Part shown: one piece after another, positions 25,176 through 33,688 of the stretch
Layout: every line of letters begins with the position of its first letter
Position numbering within the stretch: position 1 is the first letter of the stretch
Assembly: GCA_963695675.1 (NCBI GenBank)
Contig: CAVOGY010000002.1
Span: 124,001-188,000 of the forward strand
Length of the DNA: 64,000 nucleotides
Source: DASUPK01 sp963695675
GTDB lineage: Bacteria > Actinomycetota > Thermoleophilia > Solirubrobacterales > 70-9
Reading direction: 5' to 3'
The notes under the pieces: model-generated
Databases searched by the model: none
Told to the model about the DNA's origin: nothing
Seen by the model: only the letters and a program-made list of their open reading frames with translations
Position numbers and translations under genes: made by a program

Positions 25176-26276
25176 CTAAAGGGCCGGCAACGCGGCGGAA
25201 ACCCCGGCGCGGCGCGCGCGGACCTCGGACCAGGTAAGCAGGCGACCGGCCTGCGGGTCGATCAGCTTGAGCCGGACCGCGACGGCGCCGTCCCATGCGG
25301 TCAGCACGGGGACGTCCCGGAAGATTGGATTCTCGTCATGCGCGCGCTGCAGGTTGTAGTTCGGGACCTTGGCGCTCAAATGGTGGACGTGGTGGAGGCC
25401 GATGTTGCCGGTGAAGAACCGGAAGGGCTGCGGCAGCTTCAGGTACGAGCTCCCGCGCAGCGCCGCGTCCGCATACCCCCAGCTCTCGCCGCTCTCCCAG
25501 TAGACCTCCTCGAACTGGTGCTGGACGTAGAAGAGCCAGACGCCTGCCGTCCCGGCGAGGATCGCCGTCGGCATCTGGACGAGCAGCCACTCCTGCCAGC
25601 CGACCAGCCAGCAGATCGCGCCCACCAGCACCGCCAGGACGAGGTTGGTGATCACCACGCTCCGCCGCTGGCGCGGGCGCATCGAGCGGGACCACAGACG
25701 AGGCCCGAGCATCAGCGACCACAGCGGTCCGATCCCAAACATGACGAGCGGGTTGCGGAAGAGACGGTAGCCGAGCCGCTTCCTCCAGGGGCTGGCGATG
25801 TACTCATCGAGGGTCAGCGTCAGGAGGTCGCCGGTGCCGCGCCGGTCGAGATCGCCGGCCGTGCCGTGATGGACGGCGTGGGTGTGGCGCCAGTTCGCGA
25901 ACGGCTGGAAGATGAGCAGCCCGCTCAGCCGGCCGACCCAGAGGTTGGCCCGGCGCGAGGGCAGAAACGAGCCGTGGGCGCAGTCGTGGAAGACGATGAA
26001 GGTTCGCATCAGGAACCCGGCGGTCGGGATCGCGAGGGCGAGGGTGGCCCAGTAGGTGAACTCGCCGAGGCTGACGTAGATGAGCACCGAAAGCGCTATG
26101 TAGGGCACGATCGAGGTCGCGACATCGAGGAGGCCCCGGCCCCAGGTGGGGCGCTCGTACGGGGCCATCGAGTCGCGCCAGACCGGCCGGGTCGAGGCGG
26201 AACCGGTTTTGGATAGGGGTGCGAGCTGTGGGGCGGCGTCGATCACTCGAACGGCATCCGCTTCCTGTCGGCCCAT
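25176..26276 (-). CDS. Fatty acid desaturase
   Basis: A 366-residue membrane di-iron desaturase. The three histidine boxes are HDCAHGS, HTHAVHH (in ANWRHTHAVHHGTAGDLD) and HHVHH (in GNIGLHHVHHLSAKVPNYN), with a further QHQFEEVYWE. Four to six hydrophobic segments surround them. The order and spacing fit the acyl-lipid/delta-12-type group of the family. The ATG at 26274-26276 was chosen over further upstream codons. It is the last gene before the right-hand tRNA-Arg repeat. A role in membrane fluidity is inferred from the family. Confidence 0.9.
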   Translation of the reverse strand: MGRQEADAVRVIDAAPQLAPLSKTGSASTRPVWRDSMAPYERPTWGRGLLDVATSIVPYIALSVLIYVSLGEFTYWATLALAIPTAGFLMRTFIVFHDCAHGSFLPSRRANLWVGRLSGLLIFQPFANWRHTHAVHHGTAGDLDRRGTGDLLTLTLDEYIASPWRKRLGYRLFRNPLVMFGIGPLWSLMLGPRLWSRSMRPRQRRSVVITNLVLAVLVGAICWLVGWQEWLLVQMPTAILAGTAGVWLFYVQHQFEEVYWESGESWGYADAALRGSSYLKLPQPFRFFTGNIGLHHVHHLSAKVPNYNLQRAHDENPIFRDVPVLTAWDGAVAVRLKLIDPQAGRLLTWSEVRARRAGVSAALPAL

Positions 26277-26381
26277 GGCGCCAGCGTACTCCTGCCCCGC
26301 TGGAGAGGGCTCTCGCTCGGGGCGACACTGAAGAGGGGTTCCACGGGGAGGCAGAGCGCCGCACGATTTCGCAAGGGGAGT

Positions 26382-26409
26382 ACTGCTTTCCATGCAAAGC
26401 GGGCACTTT
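26382..26409 (-). repeat. Dispersed hairpin repeat, copy 4
   Basis: GCTTTCCATGCAAAGCGGGC, the single-hairpin form of the family, about 100 bases upstream of the desaturase start. Confidence 0.6.
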
Positions 26410-26616
26410 CGGGTCTACCTCGAGCAAGCGTTGTCGAGTGGCCCTGCCCTACCCAGACGAGTTGCGTGAGATGGGAGCGCTAGTGGGCAAGGGGGAGAGC
26501 ATTTGGGCAACAAAAGGGCAACAGACGAGGACGGAGTCCAGACGAACCCAGACGAGCTCCAGTCCCGGTACAGAGTCGAATCCTGAGCCCAGACGAACTC
26601 CACCGAACTCACGCCG
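26410..26616 (+). other. AT-richer region with short direct repeats next to attR
   Basis: No gene recognised. The block CCCAGACGAGCTCCA at 26547 recurs as CCCAGACGAACTCCA at 26588, and shorter CAGACGA copies lie at 26522 and 26538. Direct repeats beside a tRNA attachment site resemble integrase arm-binding sites; this is inference from position. Confidence 0.35.
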
Positions 26617-26667
26617 CGGTCTACGAAACCGAAGGTCACAGGTTCGAATCCTGTCGGGCGCGCTTCA
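26617..26667 (+). repeat. attR-like 51-bp direct repeat (3' part of tRNA-Arg)
   Basis: Exact copy of 17375-17425, beginning in the anticodon stem and ending five bases past the acceptor. No 5' tRNA half precedes it, so it is a by-product of integration or duplication and not a tRNA gene. Confidence 0.85.
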
Positions 26668-26696
26668 TTGCTTTGTGGAGCGCTACTCTCGGCGTT

Positions 26697-27023
26697 GTGA
26701 GCATGGTCGCATCCCTGTTGGCTGCAGTTTCAATCGAGGAAACGCTCCCGATCCTCCTCCTGTCAGTGGTTGGAAGCGCTGTGTTCACCGGCCTCCTCCT
26801 CTGCGTGCGGCGCTTCGATGCCGATCAGGGGACTGACGACAGCGAAGGGGGCGGTGGTGGAGGTGGCGGTGGGCCGGGCCCGGATCGCCCTGCGGGAAAG
26901 CTGGTCCTCGCCGACCCTCCCCTGGGAGAGATTCGTGCAAGCCGGCAGCGCTCCAAGAGGCCGCCGCCGAAGCGCCGCGAGCGCGCGACTGGGGTCGGGG
27001 GCGCCTCCCGCACTCGAGTCTGA
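26697..27023 (+). CDS. Small membrane protein with polyglycine linker
   Basis: A 108-residue protein with a hydrophobic stretch of about 40 residues (residues 3-42, one long or two short helices), then a run of nine glycines and a basic, arginine/lysine-rich tail. Not recognised. It begins 29 bases after the attR-like repeat and precedes the cox operon, so it is the first gene outside the putative island. GTG 26697 is given as start; ATG 26703 is equally possible. Confidence 0.5.
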   Translation: MSMVASLLAAVSIEETLPILLLSVVGSAVFTGLLLCVRRFDADQGTDDSEGGGGGGGGGPGPDRPAGKLVLADPPLGEIRASRQRSKRPPPKRRERATGVGGASRTRV

Positions 27024-27143
27024 CGTCGCGACCGCGACCCGCTGCTTGACTCCGACCTTCGGCGGGAGTACTTTGCCAGTCGCGCTGCCTTTCTCGGCGC
27101 GGCCCGCGGCGAGAGGGCAACGGGGAAGAAGAGGGTTGATGCG

Positions 27144-27803
27144 GTGAACTCCCTGGTTGCGCGGTGGCTGGCGATCGTCGCCGGAGTCGTGATCGTCGCG
27201 GTTGCGATCGGGTTCTACGTCAACAAGCTCGTGCGCGCGCCGACTCCGATCTCGGCAGCACAGACCGGGCCGGCCCAGGCGGAACTGACGCTGGGCACGA
27301 CCCCCGCCGTCGGGAAGCTCGGTCAAAACCCGACCTGGGTCTCCTATCTGGTGCGCGAGGGGAATCAGTGGAAGCACACCACCGTCTTCGACGTCCCCGC
27401 CCACTCCCTGGTCCGGATCACCGTCCTCAACTTCGACGGCGCCAGCGGCCTCCGGAACCCGTTCCTCTCCCAGGTCCAGGGCACGGTCGGCGGCGTGATG
27501 CAACTCGACGGCAAGACCGTGAAGAACATCGCCCCCGCCGACGCGTCGCACACCTTCACCGTGCCGCAGATGGGCATCAGCGTCCCGATCATGGGTGTGG
27601 CCGACGACGCCCCTAACCAGTGTCCGGAGATGCCGTGCTCTCTCGACCAGGCCCACGAGACCGTCACCTTCACGATCCGCACCGGCAACCCCGGGCGAAT
27701 CCGCTGGCAGTGCTTCGTGCCGTGCGCGGCGGGCTTCTTCACTGGGTTCGGCGGGCCAATGCAGACGATCGGCTACATGGACGGCTCCCTGCACGTGGTG
27801 TGA
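27144..27803 (+). CDS. Membrane-anchored cupredoxin-domain protein at head of cox operon
   Basis: A 219-residue protein with one N-terminal transmembrane anchor (residues 5-27) and an extracytoplasmic cupredoxin-like domain. The C terminus holds the likely copper site: HETVTFTIRTGNPGRIRWQ, then CFVPCAAGFFTGFGGPMQT and IGYMDGSLHVV, comparable to the CuA loop of oxidase subunit II but with the cysteine spacing C-x3-C. It is ten bases before coxB. It could pass electrons to the oxidase or help copper delivery; both are inference. The start is the GTG at 27144. Confidence 0.75.
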   Translation: MNSLVARWLAIVAGVVIVAVAIGFYVNKLVRAPTPISAAQTGPAQAELTLGTTPAVGKLGQNPTWVSYLVREGNQWKHTTVFDVPAHSLVRITVLNFDGASGLRNPFLSQVQGTVGGVMQLDGKTVKNIAPADASHTFTVPQMGISVPIMGVADDAPNQCPEMPCSLDQAHETVTFTIRTGNPGRIRWQCFVPCAAGFFTGFGGPMQTIGYMDGSLHVV

Positions 27804-27812
27804 GCGACGGCG

Positions 27813-28640
27813 ATGCCGGGGCCCCCCCACTTCAGACGAATCCTGATCCTGTGGGCTGCGCTCAGCATCATCGCCACGCCGATCGTCGTCCTGGTGTGGG
27901 CGCCGGGGCTGCCGCCCGGCAAGGACGCCACCGCTGGCGCATCTCAGGTGGTCGACAACACGGTCCTGCTCGGGCTCGTGACCCCGATCGTGGCGTTGAT
28001 CATCGTCTACTTCGCGTACACGCTGATCGTCTTCCGCCGGCGCGAGGGCGAGACCGACGAGGGCGTAGCGATCCGTGGCAACACGGCGATCCAGACGACC
28101 TGGCTGGCCGCGACCTCGGTGATCGTGCTGTTCCTGGCGAGCTATGGAACAGTCCGCCTGTTCGACGAAGGATCCGGCGGCGGACAGGGATCGGATCCAG
28201 TTGCCAAGCCGTCGGGTCCCCAGCTCCCGGTCCAGGTGATCGGCCAGCAGTGGGCGTTCACCTATCGCTACCCGTCCTTCGGTGGAGTAGAGACCCCTCA
28301 CCTTGTTCTGCCGGTCGACCGTGACATCGAGCTCCATGTCACGTCCCTCGACGTGATCCATTCGTTCTGGGCGCACGACCTCGGCGTCAAGGCCGACGCC
28401 AACCCGGGAGTCGACAACATCGTCTATGTCAAGGCGAATGAGGTGCGGAGCTTCTCGATCCGCTGTGCCGAGCTCTGCGGGCTCTTCCACGGGCACATGT
28501 TCGACACGGGGCAGGTCGTGAGCGGGCCCGCCTTCCTCGCCTGGATCCACGCGCAGCAGGCCGCGTTCGGCCCAGCGACCGGCGCCCTTCCGCCGTACAG
28601 CACCCACTACAACCCCGCGCCGCATAGGAGGGCCGGATGA
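27813..28640 (+). CDS. coxB: Cytochrome c oxidase subunit II
   Basis: Subunit II (275 residues) accepts electrons from cytochrome c at its CuA centre. An N-terminal hydrophobic segment and two transmembrane helices (about residues 8-28, 50-70 and 92-112) precede the cupredoxin domain. The binuclear site is complete: the histidine in VIHSFWAHDLGVKAD, CAELCGLFHGHM with both cysteines, histidine and methionine. VIGQQWAFTYRYPSFGG is the aromatic electron-entry patch. No fused cytochrome c domain is present. The stop overlaps the coxA start by three bases. Confidence 0.95.
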   Translation: MPGPPHFRRILILWAALSIIATPIVVLVWAPGLPPGKDATAGASQVVDNTVLLGLVTPIVALIIVYFAYTLIVFRRREGETDEGVAIRGNTAIQTTWLAATSVIVLFLASYGTVRLFDEGSGGGQGSDPVAKPSGPQLPVQVIGQQWAFTYRYPSFGGVETPHLVLPVDRDIELHVTSLDVIHSFWAHDLGVKADANPGVDNIVYVKANEVRSFSIRCAELCGLFHGHMFDTGQVVSGPAFLAWIHAQQAAFGPATGALPPYSTHYNPAPHRRAG

Positions 28641-30547
28641 ACACCGAACGGACTGCCGGCAGGATGACCACCGAACGGACTGCCCGCTCACCTCTTCGTG
28701 GTCTGATCGGCTTCAACCTGCTCACCGGCATCCTGCTGGGGATCGTCGGCTTCTACTTCGGCTGGTGGCTGGGCCACCGGATTCACTTCACCGCCTACGA
28801 GTTCATCGCCGACACCGGCCAGAACGACATCGCCCTGCTGCTCGGCTACCTGTTCTTCGTGGTCGGCTTCGTGGCCGGGCTCGGCTTCCTCAAGTACCCG
28901 CTGGCCAGGATGCTGGGGCGCGAGCCCTCCTTCCACGAGAAAGAGGGCGGCGGCATCCGCCGCTACTTCGGGCTTTGCACCGACCACAAGGTGATCGGCA
29001 TGCAGTACCTGATCGGGATCGGGCTCTTCTTCTTCATCGGCGGGCTGAACGCGATGCTGATCCGGGCCGAGCTGCTGCGCCCCTCCCCGCAGCTCTTCGG
29101 CGCCGGCAACTACCTGACGATCGTCGGCCTGCACGGCGCGATGATGATGGGGATCATGAGCTCGGGCATCCTTGGCCCGTTCGCCAACTACTTCGTCCCG
29201 CTGATGATCGGCGCGAAACGGATGGCCTTCCCGCGGATCGAGGCGCTCACCTTCTGGCTGCTGATGGCGGCCGGAACGATCCTGGTCAGCGGCGTCTTCT
29301 TCGGCGGCTTCCCGACCGGCTGGACCGGCTACGGGCCGCTCAATGATCAGGCGAACCTGGGCTACGACTCGTACATCTTCTTCTTCATCCTGGTCGGGAT
29401 CTCGATGACGCTCCTCGGGCTCAACCTGATCGCGACGATCGTAACCATGCGAGCACCAGGGCTGACGTGGGGACGGCTGCCGATCTTCTGCTGGGGCGTC
29501 CTGACGACCTGCGGCCTGATGGTCCTGGCGGCGCCGGTCCTGGCGGCAGTCCTGCTGATGGTCGGGCTGGATCGGACCGCGCAGACCTCGTTCTTCCTCA
29601 CGAGCGCCGGCGGCAGCCCGTATCTGTTCGAGAACCTGTTCTGGTTCTTCGGGCACCCGGAGGTCTACGTCCTTGCCCTGCCCGGCTTCGGGATCCTCCT
29701 CGAGATCCTGCCGGTGTTCGCTCGCAAGCCGCTCTGGGGCTATCGCCTTGCGGTGGCGGGGATGCTCGGCGTGGCGCTGCTGAGCTTCTTCGTCTGGCAG
29801 CACCACCTCTTCGTCAGCGGCATCAACTCGGCGCTGCGGCCCTTCTACATGCTCTCCACGGAGGTGATCTCGATTCCCACCGGATTCATCTTCCTCTGCG
29901 GGATGGCCACCCTGTGGAGGGCGAGCATCCGCTACACGGTGCCGATGCTCTTCTGCCTCGCCTGGTTCTTCAACTTCTTCATCGGCGGCATCTCGGGCGT
30001 GTTCCTGTCGGACACCCCGAGCGACGTCAGCACGCACGGCAGCTTCTTCGTCATGGCCCACTTCCACTACACGATCATGGGCGGGCTGATCTTCACCTTC
30101 TTCGCCGCGATCTACTACTGGGTGCCGAAGATGACGGGCCTGCAGTTCAACGAGGCGCTCGCGAAGATCCACTTCTGGTCGATGTTCATCGCCTTCAACT
30201 CAACCTTCGGCCCGCTCTTCGCCGCCGGCCTGCTGGGGATGCCGCGGAGGGTGGCCTTCTACGCATCCGACCTGCAGCCGATCAACATCTGGGTGTCGGT
30301 GTCGGCGTTCGTGCTCGGCGCCTCGATGCTCGTCTTCATCGCCAATGTCCTCTACTCGATGGTCATCGTCCGCAAGCCGGCGGAGGAGAATCCGTGGCGC
30401 TCGAAGTCGCTGGAGTGGCAGCTGCCGACCCCGGTGCCGGTACACGACTTCGACACCATCCCCGTGATCGACTCTGATCCGTACGACTACGGGACCCCAC
30501 CGCCACCACCTAAACCCGCGGAGGCGCCGGCCACCGCGCCCGGATAG
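28637..30547 (+). CDS. coxA: Cytochrome c oxidase subunit I
   Basis: Catalytic subunit with haem a and the haem a3-CuB centre. At 636 residues it is longer than a minimal subunit I because of an N-terminal extension of about 100 residues with two extra membrane helices. Key motifs: YLTIVGLHGAMMMGIM (haem a ligand), WFFGHPEVYVLALPGFG (CuB histidine, cross-linked tyrosine and the glutamate of the D channel of A1-type enzymes), WQHHLFVSG (CuB histidines) and VMAHFHYTIMGG (haem a3/a ligands). The first 22 bases are tandemly duplicated 27 bases downstream, so a second in-frame ATG (28664) with similar context is available. Confidence 0.95.
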   Translation: MNTERTAGRMTTERTARSPLRGLIGFNLLTGILLGIVGFYFGWWLGHRIHFTAYEFIADTGQNDIALLLGYLFFVVGFVAGLGFLKYPLARMLGREPSFHEKEGGGIRRYFGLCTDHKVIGMQYLIGIGLFFFIGGLNAMLIRAELLRPSPQLFGAGNYLTIVGLHGAMMMGIMSSGILGPFANYFVPLMIGAKRMAFPRIEALTFWLLMAAGTILVSGVFFGGFPTGWTGYGPLNDQANLGYDSYIFFFILVGISMTLLGLNLIATIVTMRAPGLTWGRLPIFCWGVLTTCGLMVLAAPVLAAVLLMVGLDRTAQTSFFLTSAGGSPYLFENLFWFFGHPEVYVLALPGFGILLEILPVFARKPLWGYRLAVAGMLGVALLSFFVWQHHLFVSGINSALRPFYMLSTEVISIPTGFIFLCGMATLWRASIRYTVPMLFCLAWFFNFFIGGISGVFLSDTPSDVSTHGSFFVMAHFHYTIMGGLIFTFFAAIYYWVPKMTGLQFNEALAKIHFWSMFIAFNSTFGPLFAAGLLGMPRRVAFYASDLQPINIWVSVSAFVLGASMLVFIANVLYSMVIVRKPAEENPWRSKSLEWQLPTPVPVHDFDTIPVIDSDPYDYGTPPPPPKPAEAPATAPG

Positions 30548-30549
30548 CC

Positions 30550-31166
30550 ATGGTCAGGCTTCCCGGGAGAGCAGCAAGCCAGCCCGACGCTGCGGGGCCG
30601 CTCGACGAGCCGCCGGAGGTCAACGAGCGGAACCTGTGGATCGGCGCTCGCGTGATAGCAGGCACCACGATCCTCTTCTTCGCTGCCTTCGTGTTCGCCT
30701 ACTTCTACCTGCGCTCGCTCAACAACACCGGCCGGTGGCGCCCAGACGGCGTCGACGCTCCGGATCGCTATGGCGCGGCGATCGTCTTCCTGTTCGCGGT
30801 GAGCGCTGCCTCACTGGTTTACGCGGCTCAAGTAGCTCGCAGGAATCGCGTCTGGCTGGTGGCGGCCGGCGCCTCACTGGCGTTCGGGCTCGTCGGGTGC
30901 GTGGTGCAGGCATTCGAGTACGCACACCTCGGGTTTCGGCCCGTTGGACGGCGGCTACGCGAGCGTGTTCATCGGCTGGACCGTCTTCTTCGCCGTCTTC
31001 GTGCTCTTCACCATGGTCTGGGTGGAGATCCTGTTCGTCGAGGGGTTACGCAATCGCGGTGCAGCCAGCGTGTTTGTGCCGACAGGGGCTGGGAGACGCC
31101 GCCTTCTACTGGAGCCTGCTGGCGGGCATCGGAGTGCTCAGCTGGGCGATCCTCTATCTGCTCTGA
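30550..31166 (+). CDS. coxC: Cytochrome c oxidase subunit III, two +1 frameshifts
   Basis: Subunit III has no metal centre but stabilises the oxidase. Frame 1 gives the N terminus (ERNLWIGARVIAGTTILFFA, YFYLRSLNNTGRWRPDG, FEYAHLGF), frame 2 the middle (LDGGYASVFIGWTVFFAVFV) and frame 3 the end (GDAAFYWSLLAGIGVLSWAI). The first shift is a T run at 30930-30932, where two T instead of three restore HLGFGPLDGGY; the second lies between about 31040 and 31095. Removing two bases makes the whole 617-base stretch 205 codons. In an otherwise intact operon this is probably sequence error. The downstream ctaG starts three bases after the stop. Confidence 0.85.
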
Positions 31167-31169
31167 GCC

Positions 31170-32033
31170 ATGCCTACGGCGACGCTGTCCTTCAGCTGGA
31201 CCGCCGACCCGGCCCTTCTCTGGGTGGTCTTCGCCGCCGCGCTCTTCTGGCTCGGCGGCCGCGGCCTTGGGCGACCGCGATCCCCCGTTCGCCGCTGGCG
31301 GACTGCGGCCTTCGTCGCCGGGCTCGCAACGATCGTCCTGGCCCTGGACTCACCGCTCGACGATTGGGCCGGCGAGCTTCAGTGGGCACATATGGCGCAG
31401 CACGTGCTCCTGCTCCTGGTCGCTCCCCCACTGCTGGCGCTGGCCCGGCCATGGAACCGGATGTGGCGCGGGCTACCCGTGGCCCTCCGCAGGCGGATCG
31501 CGGGCTACCTCGCGTATGGCCGGTGGTCGGGCGCACTCCGCCGCACGGCCCGGTTCCTGGGGGACCCGATCCCATCCTGGCTGCTGTTCACAACCATCCT
31601 GGTCGCCTGGCACGTGCCGGTCGCCTATGACGCAACCCTACGCTCGCCGGTTGTCCACGCCCTGGAGCACGCGATGTTCTTCGGGACGGGCCTGTTGTTC
31701 TGGACTCGCGTGATCGACTCGCCGCCGTGGCGATCGCCGCTCGCCGACACTGCGCGCGCGATCTACGTCGCCTCGGCTCTCGTGGTCAGCTGGATGCTCG
31801 CGGTCGTCCTGGCCCTGGCCACCTCTCCGCTCTACGCTCCCTACGCGGCGGAAGCGAGCCGGCCGGGCGGGATCACGGCGCTGGCGGACCAGCAGCTCGC
31901 CGCCGGGGTCATGTGGGTTCCCGGATCGATCCCGTTCGCGATCGCGATCCTGTTCGTTGCGTACCGGTGGCTGGAGCCAAAGCGGTCGCGGCGGGTCACC
32001 CCCGCCAGGCCTCCCCTCGCCGGAAACCCGTGA
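31170..32033 (+). CDS. ctaG: Cytochrome c oxidase assembly factor CtaG (caa3 type)
   Basis: A 287-residue polytopic membrane protein of the CtaG family found with caa3 oxidases, needed for CuB insertion or oxidase assembly in Bacillus. About seven hydrophobic helices are visible. Family markers are LQWAHMAQHVLLLLVAPPLL, FTTILVAWHVPVAYDATLRS, VHALEHAMFFGTGLLFW and QQLAAGVMWVPGSIPFAIAI, with conserved histidines in the first three. It sits in the cox operon between coxC and sco1. Not homologous to the Cox11-type CtaG of proteobacteria. Confidence 0.9.
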   Translation: MPTATLSFSWTADPALLWVVFAAALFWLGGRGLGRPRSPVRRWRTAAFVAGLATIVLALDSPLDDWAGELQWAHMAQHVLLLLVAPPLLALARPWNRMWRGLPVALRRRIAGYLAYGRWSGALRRTARFLGDPIPSWLLFTTILVAWHVPVAYDATLRSPVVHALEHAMFFGTGLLFWTRVIDSPPWRSPLADTARAIYVASALVVSWMLAVVLALATSPLYAPYAAEASRPGGITALADQQLAAGVMWVPGSIPFAIAILFVAYRWLEPKRSRRVTPARPPLAGNP

Positions 32034-32049
32034 CCCTAGGAGGAAGAGG

Positions 32050-32223
32050 ATGCAGCCGCTCCCCCCAATGATCATCGCCGCCTCAGTCGTGGGAGAAGGG
32101 CATCCTCACCTGGGCCATTCCCCTGGGTCGTTTTCCTCGGCGGTCCTGGTCTGGTACCTGCTGCTTCTGCGCCGAGCGCCATCCCGAGTGACGGTCGAGC
32201 CATCGATCCCCCGGGATCGATGA
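32050..32223 (+). CDS. Short membrane protein in the cox operon, possibly frameshifted
   Basis: Begins seven bases after AGGAGGAAG, a very strong ribosome-binding site. The 57-residue frame ends with a plausible helix (SSAVLVWYLLLLRRAPS), but the middle reads GEGHPHLGHSPGS while another frame gives GILTWAIPLG. Two compensating shifts would give a coherent single-span protein. Low confidence in the exact product. Confidence 0.4.
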   Translation: MQPLPPMIIAASVVGEGHPHLGHSPGSFSSAVLVWYLLLLRRAPSRVTVEPSIPRDR

Positions 32224-32349
32224 ACTGCGGCCGGGTCGGGTTCCGCGCCGGCGCCCGCACGCCAATCGTCATACTCAAGACGGGGCCAGAGTCAGTCCGA
32301 CCGTCCCCGGGTGTGGAGGTCGCTGACCTGACGGAAAGGAACAAGGCGG

Positions 32350-33042
32350 ATGACCTTTCGACTCAAGCCCGGTCGTGGCGAAGCTCGGGTCGAACCTCCG
32401 GCTCCGGGCACGGTCTTGATTGCGGCGATCGCGCTGCTGGCGCTGCCCTTCGCCGGTTGCGGCGGGAGCGAATCCGGGTCATCCTCGACCGGAGCATCCG
32501 CCAGCCAGTCGGCGAGCTCCACCGTCAAGTACGCCGGCACCGCCGCCGTTCCGTCAAAGGCCGCACCGCCCCTCGCCCTCCGGGACTCGCTCGGTCATCC
32601 CGTGAATCTGGACCAGTACCGAGGCAAGGCCGTGTTCGTCACCTTCATCTACGACCACTGCCCGGATATCTGCCCGCTGATCGTCGGCAACCTCCACACG
32701 GCTCAGGCCCAACTCGGGCCGGAGGCTCAGAAGCTCCAGATCATCGCCGTGTCCGTCGACCCGCGGGGCGACACCCCGAGCACCGTCAAAACCTTCCTGC
32801 GCGAGCACCGGATGACCGGGCGCATGGAGTACCTGATCGGGTCGCGCCCAGAGCTCGAGAAGGTCTGGCGCGACTGGTTCATCCTCTCCAAGGCCACGCC
32901 GACTTCGAAGGATCCCGATCTGGTCGAGCACTCCGCGCTGGTCTACGGGATCAGTGCCAGCGGCAGGATCACCACCCTCTATCCGCATGATTTCGTCCCC
33001 TCGCAGATCGTCCACGACGTCCCCATCCTCGCGTCCCAGTAG
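32350..33042 (+). CDS. SCO1/SenC-type copper chaperone lipoprotein
   Basis: A 230-residue thioredoxin-fold protein that delivers copper to the CuA site of oxidase subunit II. The lipobox is in LLALPFAGCGG. The copper ligands are the C-x3-C of YDHCPDICPLIVG and the histidine of DLVEHSALVYGI. KLQIIAVSVDPRGDTPSTVK is another family signature. The position behind ctaG fits its job. Start ATG 32350 follows AGGAACAAGG; the serine-rich linker after the lipobox is typical. Confidence 0.92.
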   Translation: MTFRLKPGRGEARVEPPAPGTVLIAAIALLALPFAGCGGSESGSSSTGASASQSASSTVKYAGTAAVPSKAAPPLALRDSLGHPVNLDQYRGKAVFVTFIYDHCPDICPLIVGNLHTAQAQLGPEAQKLQIIAVSVDPRGDTPSTVKTFLREHRMTGRMEYLIGSRPELEKVWRDWFILSKATPTSKDPDLVEHSALVYGISASGRITTLYPHDFVPSQIVHDVPILASQ

Positions 33043-33075
33043 GAGGCCGCCATCCGTCGTCGACTTCGCGTCGGT

Positions 33076-33570
33076 TTGATCATCCTCGCCGCCGGCGCTG
33101 TCCTGATCGCGATCGTGCTGCTGAGCGGCACGTCGACCCGGTCCGGGACTGGGCGGCCCGCGCCCCAACTCCCGACCGGTGTTCTGGTTCCGCCACACGT
33201 GACCCTCGCCTCGCTGCGCGGCGAGCCCGCCGCGGTCAACTTCTGGGCAAGCTGGTGCGCCCCTTGCCAGAAGGAGGCCCTGGACCTGGAGCGCGTGGCG
33301 CGCCTGCTGCGCGGGCGGGCCCGGCTGGTCGGAGTCAATTGGGAGGACGGGACCAGCGCCGCTCGCTCGTACGTCGACCGGTACCACCTGACGTTCCCGA
33401 ACCTGACCGACCCGGACGGAGTCGCCGGCAACGCCTACGGATTGCGTGGCCTGCCGACCACCTTCATCCTCGACTCCCAGGGGAAGATCACCGCTGTCCT
33501 GCAGGGGCCTCAGTCGACTGGGTCCCTGCTACAGGCGCTGCACCTGACCTCGGATCAGCCGGATTCTTAG
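33076..33570 (+). CDS. TlpA/ResA-like membrane-anchored thiol-disulfide oxidoreductase
   Basis: A 164-residue thioredoxin-fold protein with an N-terminal anchor (IILAAGAVLIAIVLLSG) and the active site WASWCAPCQKEALDLERVA. VVGVNWEDG-type strand, cis-proline in RGLPTTFILDSQGKI. Members keep the cysteines of CuA or apocytochromes reduced; next to the SCO1 gene the CuA role is the likelier. The frame extends a few codons upstream of the TTG used (33076), so an earlier non-standard start is possible. Confidence 0.87.
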   Translation: MIILAAGAVLIAIVLLSGTSTRSGTGRPAPQLPTGVLVPPHVTLASLRGEPAAVNFWASWCAPCQKEALDLERVARLLRGRARLVGVNWEDGTSAARSYVDRYHLTFPNLTDPDGVAGNAYGLRGLPTTFILDSQGKITAVLQGPQSTGSLLQALHLTSDQPDS

Positions 33571-33616
33571 AGAACAATCAGCAGGCGCTCAGGCGTCTCC
33601 CAGGTTCCGCCGGGAA

Positions 33617-33649
33617 GGTGTCAGGGACATGACACCGGGAAAGGTGTCA
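33617..33649. repeat. GGTGTCA inverted and direct repeat
   Basis: GGTGTCA at 33617, its inverse TGACACC at 33630 and a second direct GGTGTCA at 33643, between tlpA and a small gene. It could be a terminator hairpin for the cox operon or an operator for the next gene. Confidence 0.45.
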
Positions 33650-33688
33650 GGTGTGAGAACAACCCAACACCGAAAGGAGGCGAAGAAA

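Larger units (their letters stand above)
17375..26667. mobile_element. Putative integrated element between tRNA-Arg repeats (9.24 kb)
   Basis: Bounded by the perfect 51-bp tRNA-Arg repeats. The interior holds greA, SnoaL-like genes and remnants, a LigM-like gene, a damaged SGNH hydrolase, two CDF transporters, a winged-helix regulator, an ABM protein and a desaturase. I find no integrase, recombinase, replication or conjugation gene, so it would be a decayed or passenger-only island. The presence of greA, a core gene, argues for caution: it may be a second copy, or the repeat may have arisen by another route. Confidence 0.6.

Noticed and set aside
26673..26836. Second tRNA-Arg gene at 26617
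   Set aside because: Only the 3' half from the anticodon stem is present; no sequence upstream can form the acceptor or D arm.
28688..30172. 494-residue minus-strand frame opposite coxA
   Set aside because: A shadow frame of a high-GC gene, rich in E, D and R without family features, while coxA on the other strand is unmistakable.
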